Source: Delphinapterus leucas (taxonomy: Eukaryota; Chordata; Mammalia; Artiodactyla; Monodontidae). From it: a stretch of 64,000 nucleotides of DNA. Made by a program: the position numbers and the translations under genes. The notes below the pieces were generated by a model. The model searched no databases, was not told the origin of the DNA, and saw only the letters and a program-made list of their open reading frames with translations. This document shows positions 12,701 through 23,999 of the stretch, piece by piece. The DNA lies in the NCBI RefSeq assembly GCF_002288925.2, contig NW_022098036.1, positions 45,703,847-45,767,846 of the forward strand, read 5' to 3'. Position 1 is the stretch's first letter. Each line of letters begins with the position of its first letter.

Positions 12701-13477
12701 CAAGGACCAACTCAAGGTTCATCTCCAAGAGCTCTTCCCAGCTAACTCTACCCAACAAAAGTTTCCCTGCCGCCATCTGTTTACTTACTTGGTACTTTGT
12801 GATAACTCAGGTTTTACTTGTGAAGGGTCTGTACTCTTCATCTCATAACTGGGTCGTTTGTCCAGTGCTACCTAATAATGACCTTCTTGCCATCTCTGCT
12901 CCCTCATTTGACAGTTTTTTTCATCAGAACAAGACACATGAACTGTTAGAAATTGGGGATTCAGTGTCAGAATTTCACCTTGTGGATCTTCTTGTAGATA
13001 TGGAATTTATAAACACAGTCTTTTAAAAAATGGACTCTGTGTGATGGAGTTCCGCTCACAACAACCACTTTCCGAGCACTTGTTTTGTTTTGTACTGGAC
13101 ACTGAGCTCTTTAAAGCTTTTTAAAGAAATAATTATTTAAATTAGACAGAAGTGGGTTCAACTTCTTGCCTCATGATATACGAGTGTGTGACCCAGTACA
13201 GAGGCTCCCCGTTGTTAGTTCCATCTACTTCGTCCATGATATTTTTTACTTTGCCCTGAGTATATTTAATAAAAGTTGTTAAAATGTGGTGGGATTCCTT
13301 ATTACTGATTATTTGGTGATAGTCATTTACATCTGAAACTATTGCAGTAGATAATATGGAATAAATATCTAAAGAAAGGAGTCGGCGGCAAGTGGGCACT
13401 AAACCCATACATTATTTCCCCATGAGACTCAGAAGACTTCTCCCAATGCTGAGACATACACAGTAGATCACGGCTGG
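9720..13477. other. Spacer between the LTR and the TRDD at 13.5 kb
   Basis: AT-rich sequence with no recognisable gene. The bases near 9985-10010 (TTGAGAACCACTG) look like a hAT terminal repeat. The 149-codon open frame at 12577-13026 on the plus strand resembles nothing known to me. Confidence 0.45.
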
Positions 13478-13516
13478 GGTTTTTGAACAAAGGCTTAATA
13501 CACTTCAACCTCTGTG
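13478..13516 (-). promoter_or_regulatory. 23-bp recombination signal, 3' side of the TRDD at 13.5 kb
   Basis: Minus-strand order: heptamer CACAGAG (13510-13516, 6 of 7), exact 23-bp spacer (13487-13509), nonamer TCAAAAACC (13478-13486, 8 of 9). It faces the downstream D and J segments. Confidence 0.92.
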
Positions 13517-13525
13517 GTACGTAGT
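13517..13525 (-). other. TRDD2: T-cell receptor delta diversity segment (TRDD1/TRDD2-like), ACTACGTAC
   Basis: Nine-base D segment, ACTACGTAC on the minus strand, between a 12-bp and a 23-bp signal, each with exact spacing. This 12/23 arrangement is the defining structure of a delta D segment. It lies 15.8 kb 3' of TRDV2, close to my recollection of the human TRDV2-to-TRDD1/2 distance. It ends like human TRDD2 (CCTTCCTAC), so TRDD2 is my best guess over TRDD1, and the number is uncertain. All three forward frames are stop-free. A companion D about 460 bp away, as in human, was sought and not seen. Confidence 0.92.
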
Positions 13526-13553
13526 CACAGTGAAACACAGCAGTACAATAACC
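13526..13553 (-). promoter_or_regulatory. 12-bp recombination signal, 5' side of the TRDD at 13.5 kb
   Basis: On the plus strand: CACAGTG (13526-13532, perfect), 12-bp spacer (13533-13544), ACAATAACC (13545-13553, 8 of 9). In minus-strand reading this is the V-facing signal. Confidence 0.93.
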
Positions 13554-14358
13554 CTCCTGTTCCTTTTTTCCTTCCTTGGCACTTTGCCATCACCGACCGC
13601 TCTTTGGCATCTAGAATGTCTCAGATATCTCATTTCACCAACGCTGTTATTGTGGTTAAATGCAATAAAACTCAGAGGCACAAAATTATTACAGTCACAC
13701 AAATCAATAAGTAAAACAGTAAGATCTTAAAAGATAAATCGTCAAAGGATAAATGAAAAAACTCACTCATTGGTTAGACACATTCACTTAGGAAAATGTT
13801 TCAATCCTCTAGCAACAAAAAAAATGTAAATGAAGATATAATAAGCTAGTTTTTGGAAAGATGTTTAAGCAATACTTTTGTTAGAAAATGTGATATTTCT
13901 AATACTGGTAAGATGTTGGTAGCAATATATATTGCTTTATTTTTATTGCAAGCTAATTAGTTAATATCCAGCGTGTGAAAATATTCATATTAGTTTGAGC
14001 AAGCATTTCCACCTTGGGGAATTTACAGTGAGAAAATACTATATATGTTTGAATATAAAGTGAGATTTATAATCCTTAGAGAAGAGAGAGTCCCCTTATA
14101 TTTGATTCCTTGCAAAAATACAGAAAGCAATGTTATAGTACTTTTATGCAATTCTTTGATTTTGCACAGTTAAGCAGTTTAGTGAAGACACATTCACCTC
14201 TAATAATCTTAATGAATGCTACTTCATGGATACTTCTGGAAGTCAGCTGATGAGATTAGTGAAAAAGATGACTAACAAGTTTAACAACCACTTAGTAACT
14301 ATTCTTGGGAGTAAGCCTTTGAAATTACAAGTGTTCAATATTGTTTAAACAAATCTTT

Positions 14359-14822
14359 TATTTATTTATTTAAAAAATTTATGTATTTATTTTTTAAATT
14401 TTATTTATTTATTAAGATAAATTTATTTATTAAGATAAATTTATTTATTTAAAAATTATTTATTTATTTTTAAAAATAAATTTATTTATTTATTTTGGCT
14501 GCGTTGGGTCTTCGTTGCTGCGTGTGGGCTTTCTCTAGTTGTGGCGAGCGGAGGCTACTCTTCGTTGCGGTGCGTGGGCTTCTCATTGCAGTGGCTTCTC
14601 TTGTTGCGGAGCATGGGCTCTAGGTGCACGGGCTTCAGTAGTTGTGGCACTCAGGCTCAGTAGTTGTGGCTTGCGGGGCTCTAGAGTGTAGGCTCAGTAG
14701 TTGTGGCGCACGGGCTTAGTTGCTGTGCAGCATGTGGGATCTTCCCAGACCAGGGCTCGATCGAACCCATGTCCCCTGCATTGGCAGGCAGATTCTTAAC
14801 CACTGCGTCACCAGGGAAGTCC
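14359..14822 (-). mobile_element. CHR-1-type SINE with expanded AT tail
   Basis: Reverse-oriented tRNA-derived SINE whose head (GGACTTCCCTGGTGACGCAG on the minus strand) is at the right end. Imperfect target-site duplications lie at 14346-14358 and 14823-14835. The tail (14359-14490) has grown into TTTATT repeats with an 18-bp unit containing AAGATAAA present twice. Confidence 0.9.
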
Positions 14823-15289
14823 TAAACAAACCTCTTAAAGTAAATTTTTTTTGTGTGTGTGTAAATCATGAATATTCATTTACAGGATAAGTGGCAATGA
14901 ACAGTCCTGATGTTTTGTGAATAGATATTGTGGTTCCAAATATTTTAGTGATAGCTTCATACATGGATTCCTAATGTGCTATAATTCAAGCAATTTAGAT
15001 ACAAGTGAGTTTGATTGCTGTCAAAAAATGTTTGAATATTTAAAAAAGCAGCTCTTTGATGACAAATACATTGATTTGAGATGCTTGTGAGGAATTTGAA
15101 AAAAAATTCTGTGAACTATGAGAATAGACAAAAACAAGTATTTCAAAATTAATATACTATTTTATATGAAATGTGATTTTAAATATGCATGTGTAACAAA
15201 ATAATACATTAAAAATTTAAAGAAGAATTTGACAATTTATCTATCCCTCCTCGGGTTTATATTATCAAGTTGGCTAAGAAACTTTATTT

Positions 15290-18200
15290 TGAATCCTTTA
15301 ATTGAGGGAAAGTGAGACTTACATATATATAAACTTCATATATATATGAAGTTTTACTCATATACACAGATGATAATTTTAAATAATGAAAAGTTATATA
15401 CAGATATGTTCATCACAGCAATTCTTATAATAGGAGAAATGTAGGAGGTGCCTAAATTCCCCATAAGAGGAGTGATTATACCATAGCTATTCCTGGATAC
15501 AATATTAATGTAGATTATTAAAAATACTATTAAGAAAAAGTATCTGATAACATAGAGAATTGATTTTATAATGTTCAAAAAGATACAAATGTGTATATGG
15601 GGGTATAATTACATATACAGAGTGTGTAATAATTTATACATTGAAAAAGAAACTGGGAAAGGATATACCAACGTAGCAACTGTAGCTGCTTTTTGGTAGC
15701 AGTCCTGGTTGTCTTTCAACGTAGGCTCTATAATGAATTTCCTGGAGGAAAAGAACTCAGGTCATTGAGTTCTAGCTCCCAAACAATGAGGACAACTTTA
15801 CTAGTGTATTCACCCACCTGAACTTACACTCTCACAAGCATGTTTGTTTCACTGCTGAATGGCTGTCAACTGTAAAAAAGCAATTCCTGCTATTGAGATG
15901 AAGTCTTTTTCCATATCTATATCTATATATACATCTATATCTGTATCTGGAAATCTCTATATCCATCTATCTGTCATTTTTATTTTTTTTCTTTTTGGCC
16001 CCAGTTCTGTCCTCTGTTGTAGACAGGTTAATGTTCTCTGTCTTCCTGGACACGGAGAAAGAATTGCCTGCTCTGGGAAATTCCAGACTCTCTTTGTCTG
16101 ATCCACACTGAGCCTCCAAACAAAGAGAGAACAAACTTCCATCTTTCATTGTGGGCAGTGTCCTCAAGCTTTGAAAATTCTGCCATGGTTTCTTTAGTCT
16201 TTAGCTTTTGGCTATTTTCTCTACTAAAATACCGTGTTCCCTCCCTCCCACCCCAACCTTAGAGAACCTAAAGGCTCCATCTATTTCCATTGTTCGCTAA
16301 ATTAGTATGAACTAGTTTCGGGTCATTTCTTGATACCAGGTTTTGATGGGAATAGAATAGAAGCGTATGAGGTATGTGATGGGAAGGAGGGTCCAAGAAA
16401 ATGGCCCAGAAAGATGAGAACAAGGAGCCGTGGATGACCTACTTTACAGTTTGCAGAGGGTTGGCAGCTGGCAGCCTCCCTTAGCTACTGCCAGGACACT
16501 GGATTATTCCAGCCACAGTTAAGCACTTCTTTTAGTGAAAGCTACAGGGTTCAAGGATTCTGTACTCCTTGAATGCACATATTTTGTTTCAGAGACACTA
16601 AGAAAATACATATCTTAATATTGACGTTTTTATCGTTATTTTCTAGGAAGTTCAGGTTAATATCAATTCAAGTGATAAACATTCTGAGTCCACAACAGTA
16701 TTCTCCCTCGTACTAATGTCTTTGTGTCTTTCCTTTTACTTTGTCCGTGTGCTTCCTATTATTCTTTGCTTTACTAAGTAGGCAGTACACAGAAGGGACC
16801 ATTCTCTTAGGTCACAAAGGTAGCAAAAGAGATCTACGGCCTTAGAGAAAGTCAAAGTACAATCTCTTACAGAATGTTGCAGTACAAGGACATCTTTGCA
16901 AGGCCTTTCACAAACTAGCAATAGCATTCTGATGAGCAGAATCCCCAACTCCATTGTCCTGCATGTGGAGAAAGGAAAGGTCCTGCTGCTCATGGCTTTG
17001 AAAGCCTGTCCAGTGTGTGATCACCTCATGGATTCAGAGAGTGAGGTGGGCAATGTCAGTGATTTAGGAAAACATTGTATCAAAGTTTTGGATAGATTTG
17101 CAGGTGTGCCTAAAGTACATGTAGAGTAATACCTGCTTTCCAATAATTCCCTTAACTCTCAGTCTCTTAAACTTAGTCGCAACTCAGCCATCTCAATTCC
17201 CATCAGGAAGCATTAAATCCCTGAAGATGCTCAGGAGAAAGTCTCTCAGTCTCTCTTTGGGCAGGTGTTAGATGATTGATGGGACCACAAGAATGGGAAT
17301 TTCTAAGAAGCAGATTCTCATGCCCTGCCCTGGTGGATGCTTCCTGGGTAGTTGGCGGTTGTGCCTTACATCTGTTGTGAACTGGCCCAAAGCCAGCAGC
17401 TTTTGTTTTCTGAATAGGAAAGGAACTCAAATGTGGGGTGTTAGGGGGTACAGGAACCACAGGATGTGGATATTCTGAGTCTCTGGTACCTCATAAGGAA
17501 GACGCATCTCTTGGACGCATTAGGCAGGTGGTGAGAAGACTGAGTCAGCGGTAGACTTGAGCAGTTTCCCAGCACCCTGGTCCCATCCATCCCACCACTT
17601 TCCACCTCTGTCTTAGAACACGGGCTTTCCCTGGTTTGTTAGCTAATCTGTGTAGTCAGGTCTGACTTCTGGGATCAGTGTGATGGCATCAACAAAGCTG
17701 AACAAGGAGATCCTCCTTCAGATGTGATGGAGACCAGATGGCTTGGGGTGTGGAAGCCAAAAAGCGATGGCAGAACCATTTGAACCCCTTGTGGCAAATA
17801 ATCTATCAGTGAGAAAGCCATTGTAGGGAGAAAGTGTCTATTGTTTTTTTCCTGAAAACAGAGATAAATAAATCTTGGTACAAAATTGTCCTCCCTCCGT
17901 ACACTCAATCTGCACTGATAGTTGAGGTAATCAGTGTATGTAGGATGGAGTCTCAGTTTTTATCACTGAATTCTTTGTACGAAGAAACAGTGTACAGGAA
18001 GTGGGAGAAATACATCCAAATGTAAAAATGGGGTGGTTAGAGACCTGCTCTATACGTAGCTTTTGGAGCCTGTACTGGAGAGAGGGGAAGATTTTACTCT
18101 GGAGTCAGATTCCCTTAATTCACTTTGAGTCTGAAGACTAACAAAGACTATGTTGACTTGGTCCAGGTTATTTCTGAGTAGACCAGATCTGCCATAAATA

Positions 18201-19370
18201 CACGATAGAATGAGGTGTGGTATCAGAGAACACAAGTAGACCAGAGTTGGAGTTTCTAAGGTGACAGCACTTCTTTCTTCCATTGAAGGCATATGATCTG
18301 GACAGCTCCCTTTAGAGTTCACAGAACTGGTGCATCCCAGCCTTTGTCCTGGAGCTTCACAATCCAAACATCAGGTAGAATTTAAGATTCAGTTCTGTGC
18401 CTTTAGAGGAGTGATATGTAGATAGCCCATCCTTTTTCCAATGGCAAGTTACAGTGATGAAGTAGCTGGACCTGGATTTAGGTAGAAACTTTCAGTCTTT
18501 CTGAGTCAAGCACCTTCAAGAGTCACAATATCAGTGGGCTTCAGGCTTGGTCCCCAAAAGATATCCTTCACCCATCTTCTCCCTTCAGAGCATGCAAAAT
18601 GCTTCTCTGGAAACAGATCTCTGAGAAAATGCTCATGAATGGCGCAAGGTGGTGCTAACTTTCCAGACCTGAATGGGTAGGGGTAGGAGTGGGAAGCAAA
18701 AAACCGGAATAGGAAGGGACCTGTTTTGCATCATTTCCCTGTTGAGATGCAAATGATCTGAGAAATGTCATTGTTGGAAGGGGTAAAGCTCAGGGTGAGG
18801 GAGGCTGGGAGGATTTCAAAGAAGAAAGTATGAATTTATAAAGTGGAGGCCCAAGGATCAAGATCAGAGAAAAATATTGAGAAACAAATGCCACCGAAGA
18901 CACTGAGTAATTGGCCATGGAACAATGACATGGAGAGCATGTTTATTGTTGCTGTGTATCCCAAGGTTGTCCAAGCTTGAGCTCCTTGCTCCTGGTAGGT
19001 GCCTGGGATAACAGAGAAATGGAAGTGGAAATCTCTCCATAGAGGTGTCTGAAGAAATTAAAATATTCAACTTGTATGTTGACCTTGTAATGGGAATGAG
19101 AAAGCATAGGAGAGCCCTTTGGGAATTAGCTTCAGAAAGGAAATACTAGAAAATAAAAATAAGCTAGAACATTTACAGAAAAAGAGGAAATTCCATGCTT
19201 AGAGAATGGTCAGATTTAACAGTTTGGAACATGTACTTTTCCATCAGAATATTGGTAACAACATTTCAGGGAACTTGGGTCTGAAAGCCTTGCATGGAGT
19301 AAAAATGGCAGCTGCTATTTTGTGTGAGTTCAATCAGGGAGACACAGTGGACAATTGGTCTGATCCCCGA
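15290..19370. repeat. Segmental duplication, copy B
   Basis: Second copy of the block at 236-4465, placed on the 5' (V) side of the D segment at 13.5 kb. It has the empty site for the copy-A SINE (near 15520) and carries extra short stretches, for example around 17777-17805 and 18545-18590. Similarity fades just past 19365, so the TRDD3-like segment and its signals were not copied. No gene recognised. Confidence 0.9.
15905..15970. repeat. Degenerate ATATCT simple repeat
   Basis: About 65 bp of imperfect TCTATA/ATATCT units inside copy B; copy A has no equivalent expansion at the matching point. Confidence 0.6.
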
Positions 19371-21286
19371 TTCTGTTGTTTAGCAGAGCCTCTGGCTCAG
19401 AAACACAGTGAGATGTCTTGTGTTTTGCAGGTCTTTCCTTTTTGAATGCTGTTCAGGGCTGTTATCATACCTGAGAACATTATCCTCTCCACCTGCGTAT
19501 GTACACAGTATTAGTATCCCGTGTATTGGGAACACAGATGACATTGCTATTTATGAACATTACCTAAGATCTAATTAATATCAGTACCTGAAGTGATTGG
19601 ATTGGATTGGAGGATAAGATTGGATTCTGAGGCTATAATATAGAATATAGACTTCCTGGTCTTTTTCTTACTGTCACCAAATATAACCAGATAATCCTCT
19701 GTCTGGTTACTTGAGGGCCAAGTTACTTTCTTGCAGAAATATTCTTAGGAGTCCCTTTAGAAAACCTAGAGTTCCTTATCTGTAAGACTACAGACAAGCC
19801 ACAGCCTGAAGCCCAGCCTGCCGACTTGAGCACAGGTGGGAGAATGTTAACAGCCAAGAAATATGGGGTCTTTGGCTCTTTTCCCAGAACTGCCAGGCTA
19901 AGACCTTGGCAGAGACTCAACAGGAGACGGAACTCTCTTTGCATATCCTTTTATACATGGGAGATTAAAAGCTTCAACCGTGAGTGATCACAGTTTTTGA
20001 AAAATCCCGATGAGGCATTAAAGAGGAGGAATATCCCAAGGGAGGTGAGCTGAAGGCAAAGCAAGGCAGGTGTGAGGTTAGCAATGACTTTCAGTCCCCT
20101 TTGATTAATCATGAGTGTATTTTGTTTAGTTCTTTTTCTGATTTTATCCTTATTGAGTCACATAAAGGAATCAGCCAGGCAGGAATCTGTGCATCACAAT
20201 CTTGGGAATCTGTGACATCTGATCCCCTTTGTCCCACAGCTGCTTCCTTCTCTTTCCTGCTGGGCAGAGACCTATAGTTTGTTAGTGTTGAAGGAAGCAT
20301 AGCGATCATCTAATATAAACTCTTTATTGTACAGATGAGAATCTGAGGCTCAGAGTTTAAGTGACTTATCTATCTAAAGTCACACAAAAGGAGGAGTTCT
20401 GACTCCCCCCGCCCCCAATGTTTTGTCAACAGGCTGCTGGCTCCTTTTAGCAGACGGAAGTTTCTTCCGATCTCAGACAGCTTTTTTCCCACGTGGGATT
20501 TGGTGCAGACACCCTTCACCATCTTCTCCCATCAGAACATGCATTTCTGGCAAGAGAGCAGCTCTGATTCCCTGGCTTTTCTTCCTATTTCCCCTGGATA
20601 AGGTCTGTATAGTTTTTTGTTTTTTTTTTAATGGAAGAAGCCAAAGTACTGCAGTGAGGATATTGCTCTTTGGGATTCATTTAGGGGAACATGGTTTTCT
20701 TGGCCAAATGCCATAGTGAGCTAACCCTAGGTAGAAAGCACGGGCAGCATGAGGATGGACAAATGTAACCCCTCACAGGTTACTAATGAAACTTAATACT
20801 TTCCTTTTTAAGGATGAAAAAACATCTCTGTATTCCTAATAAGGTACATTAATTAAATAGCCTACGACTGGTAAGGCCCTGCAGGGGAATATCCTCAAGG
20901 CTCGAAGGCTGAGCTTTCTGAAAATTGAGAGTTCCTTGTAGCTATTGTCCTAGACATCCGAACCATGTCTATTGGAAAAGAGTTTGGCATGCAAAATTCA
21001 TTCTCCTTGTTACTTCTGCTAGAGCTGAGATCGGCCTGGGCCACCTTCATCTGGTACAGACAAAGGACAATGAAGACACAGTATGTTATTGGGGACCTAG
21101 ATCCTCCCAATACTGGATTTGTCTTTGAGACTTTCACTATTGTCAATGCATGGAAAGAATTAGAGAGGTCGTGTGGGAAGAACATTCCTGATGAGATATT
21201 TTTATGAAAAATATGCTGGCAGCACATTTGGACTTCTTGGTTTGAAAAAATGTTAGTGGTCATTGTCAATGTTTCCTCCCATTTTA
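19371..21286. other. Spacer with MIR fragment
   Basis: An old MIR-like stretch lies at about 20310-20400 (GAGGCTCAGAG...AAGTCACAC). CACAGTG occurs at about 19340 and 19398, but neither has a nonamer at 12 or 23 bp. No gene recognised. Confidence 0.45.
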
Positions 21287-21639
21287 TTTATTTATTTATT
21301 TTAAAATAAATTTATTCATTTTATTTTTGGCTGTGTTGTATCTTGTTCGCTGCAAGCGGGAATTCTCTAGTTGCAGAGAGCGGGGCTTCTCACTGCGGTG
21401 GCTTCTCTTGTTGCAGAGCACAGGCCCTAGGCCTGCGGGCTTCAGTAGTTGTGGCACGCAGTCTCTAGAGCGCAGGCTCAGTAGTTGTAGCACGCAGTCT
21501 CTAGAGCGCAGCCTCAGTAGTTGTAGCGCACGGGCTTAGTTGCTCCGCGGCATGTGGGATCTTCCCGGACCAGGGCTCAAGCCTGTGTCCCCTGCATTGG
21601 TAGGCAGATTCTTAACCACTGCACCACCAGGGAAACCCT
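21287..21639 (-). mobile_element. CHR-1-type SINE with internal duplication
   Basis: Reverse orientation, bounded by the target-site duplication CCTCCCATTTTA at 21275-21286 and 21640-21651. A unit of about 34 bp built on CAGTAGTTGTAGC(G)CAC...TCTAGAGCGCAG is tandemly repeated inside (about 21455-21530). Confidence 0.93.
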
Positions 21640-21724
21640 CCTCCCATTTTAGATCCTTCATTCTTCTCTCTTCTGGGTAAAAACCACCCTCCTTCAGACC
21701 GTTAAGAGCTGAGGAGTTAGAGTA

Positions 21725-21940
21725 TTAGCATTACTGAGCACCTTTGGTGTGCTAGTCACCCAGGAGTGCCAGATGATTTCTAGCAATTATTTCATTTAAT
21801 CTTTGTGATAACTCTGTGAAATAAGTATTATTATCTGTATTTTATCCATGAGGAAATAGAGGTTTAGAGAAGTTAAGCAACCTTGTTCAAGGTCCTACAG
21901 TAAATGAGGAGTTGTGATTCTTCCTCACTTTTGTCTGATT
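21725..21940 (+). repeat. MIR SINE fragment
   Basis: Contains the MIR core pattern AATCTTTGTGATAACTCTGTGAAATAAGTA followed by the GAGGAAATAGAGGTTTAGAGA stretch, abridged here, in the usual order. Confidence 0.7.
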
Positions 21941-22014
21941 CCACAACCCATGCTCTTTTTACTATTAAAAGAACTCATATATAAAAACATATATGCAGTT
22001 TATAGACTAAATTT

Positions 22015-22175
22015 TTTAGACCATCCCACCCATCTAGGTCGTCACAGAGCACCGAGCTGAGCTTCCTGTGCTTTATAGCATGTTCCCACTGGCTACTATT
22101 TTACACGTGGTCATTGTACAGCAGAAACGAACACAACGTTGTAAAGCAATTATACTCCAATAAAAAAGAAAAGTA
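22015..22175 (+). mobile_element. L1 3' end, internally deleted
   Basis: Carries L1 3' UTR text (TCGTCACAGAGCACCGAGCTG) joined to the ACTCCAATAAAAAAGAAAAG terminus. A shorter spacing than the copy at 23.1-23.9 kb implies an internal deletion. Confidence 0.75.
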
Positions 22176-22384
22176 AGGGTAGTATCATGGGGGACCCAAC
22201 AGGAGATAGTTCTTCACTCCTTGCATAGCTTCCTTTTATAGAATAGAGCCTGCTACAGTCAGAAAGGACTTTGGGAAGGTATCGGACCCACTCTTTTGCC
22301 CACAGACATGTTTTAAAAGACAGGTTTTAATAAGCTCCAGAAAATGGAGCCTCTTGGGTTGCACAATATCTTTGGAGGCAGGCT

Positions 22385-22565
22385 GCCTGGGCTTGTGTCC
22401 AAGCTTAGCCACTCAGCCGTAGTATGACCTTGGGCAATGCCTTACCCTCACCTCGCTTCCGCTTCCGTGTTTTTTCTACAAAATAAGGACAATAGTAGCA
22501 ATGGGTTGTTTGAAGATTAAACAAATTAAAACATGTAAACTACTTTGAGCAGCGACTTACACATA
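22385..22565 (+). repeat. MIR SINE fragment
   Basis: Pattern GACCTTGGGCAATGCCTTACC, then ACAAAATAAGGACAATAG, then GAAGATTAAACAAATTAAAA, in MIR order. Confidence 0.65.
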
Positions 22566-23128
22566 CAAAAGTACCCCATGACTGTAGGCCATCAATGATT
22601 ATTTTTACTAGTACCTCTTTACAGCTGTTGATGATTTTCATTTCAAGGAGATTTTTCATTTTGAACTTCTTGCTGAAATTTCAGAATGTTTTCTCTTTTT
22701 CTCACTCATAGGAAATGGGTATGACTAATCATAGCATCATAGAAGGTGAGAAGGGAAGGAACCTCAGGCTGTATCAGTTCCGGCTTCCTGCCCTTGTAAA
22801 TGAGCCTGGGGAAGGGAGGTGATGGGCTCAGGTTCTCACACGACAAGAGTAGGTTTTGAATACACATTCCAGTCTAGTGGGTTTCTTTTCCATTGCATAA
22901 TAACTCTTCACAGGCTGCAATTCAACACTGTTTAATTTCACTAAGACTTACTCAGGCTAATTCAGGAACGTGCCAGGCCAGTGACCCTGTGGGAAGAGCT
23001 GACCAGTGCTGAGTATAATAACATTGCCATTCTTATAATCTTATAGCAACTTACTAGCTTTCTTTTTCTTAACACCATTGTCATATTGTGGACTTGCATT
23101 TATTCTGAAAAAGAAAGGGGAGGAGATT

Positions 23129-23912
23129 TTTTTTTAACATCTTTATTGGAGTATAATTCCTTTACAATGTTGTGTTAGTTTCTGCTGTATAACAAAGTGA
23201 ATCAGCTATATGCATACATATATCCCCATATCCCCTCCCTCTTGCATCTCCCTCCCACCCTCCCTATCCCACCCCTCTAGGTGGTCACAAAGCATCGAGC
23301 TGATCTCCCTGTGCTATGCAGCTGCTTTCCACTAGCTATTTTACATTTGGTAGTGTATGTATGTCAATGCTACTCTCTCACTTCATCCCACCTTACCCTT
23401 CCCCCTCCCCGTGTCCTCAAGTCCATTCTCTACGTCTGCGTCTTTATTCCTGTCCTGCCCCTAGGTTCTTCAGAACCATATTTTTTTAGATTCCATAGAT
23501 ATGTGTTAGCATATGGTATTTGTTTTTCTCTTTCTGACTTACTTCACTCTGTATGACAGCCTGTAGGTCCATCCACCTCACTACAAATAACTCAATTTCA
23601 TTTCTTTTTATGGCTGAGTAATATTCCATTGTATATATGTGCCATATCTTCTTTATCCATTCATCTGTTGATGGACACTTAGGTTGCTTCCATGACCTGG
23701 CTATTGTAAATAGTGCTGCAATGAACATTGGGGTGCATGTCTCTTTTTGAATTATGGTTTTCTCAGGGTATATGCCCATAGTGGGATTGCTGGATCATAT
23801 GGTAGTTCTATGTTTAGCTTTTTAAGGAACGTCCATACTGTTCCCCATAGTGGCTGTATCAGTTTACATTCCCACCAACAGTGCAAGAGGGCTCCCTTTT
23901 CTCCACACCCTT
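23129..23912 (-). mobile_element. 5'-truncated L1 (end of ORF2 plus 3' UTR)
   Basis: On the minus strand, ORF2 C-terminus text (..WIKKIWHIYTMEYYSAIKRN..) at 23486-23779 is followed by the 3' UTR and a poly-A tail. It is flanked by the target-site duplication GGGGAGGAGATT at 23117-23128 and 23913-23924. It inserted recently enough to keep perfect duplications and is incapable of movement. Confidence 0.95.
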
Positions 23913-23999
23913 GGGGAGGAGATTATGTCTCTGAAGGGAAGGCAGGCTCTGGCCATTGATCTGTCTGTTCCTCAGTGGAAAGGGTCAGAGGTACTGCCA

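Noticed and set aside
12577..13026. 149-codon open frame
   Set aside because: No domain, signal or conservation evidence; length is compatible with chance in 64 kb.
19338..19405. Two CACAGTG heptamers
   Set aside because: Neither has a nonamer at 12 or 23 bp on the required side.
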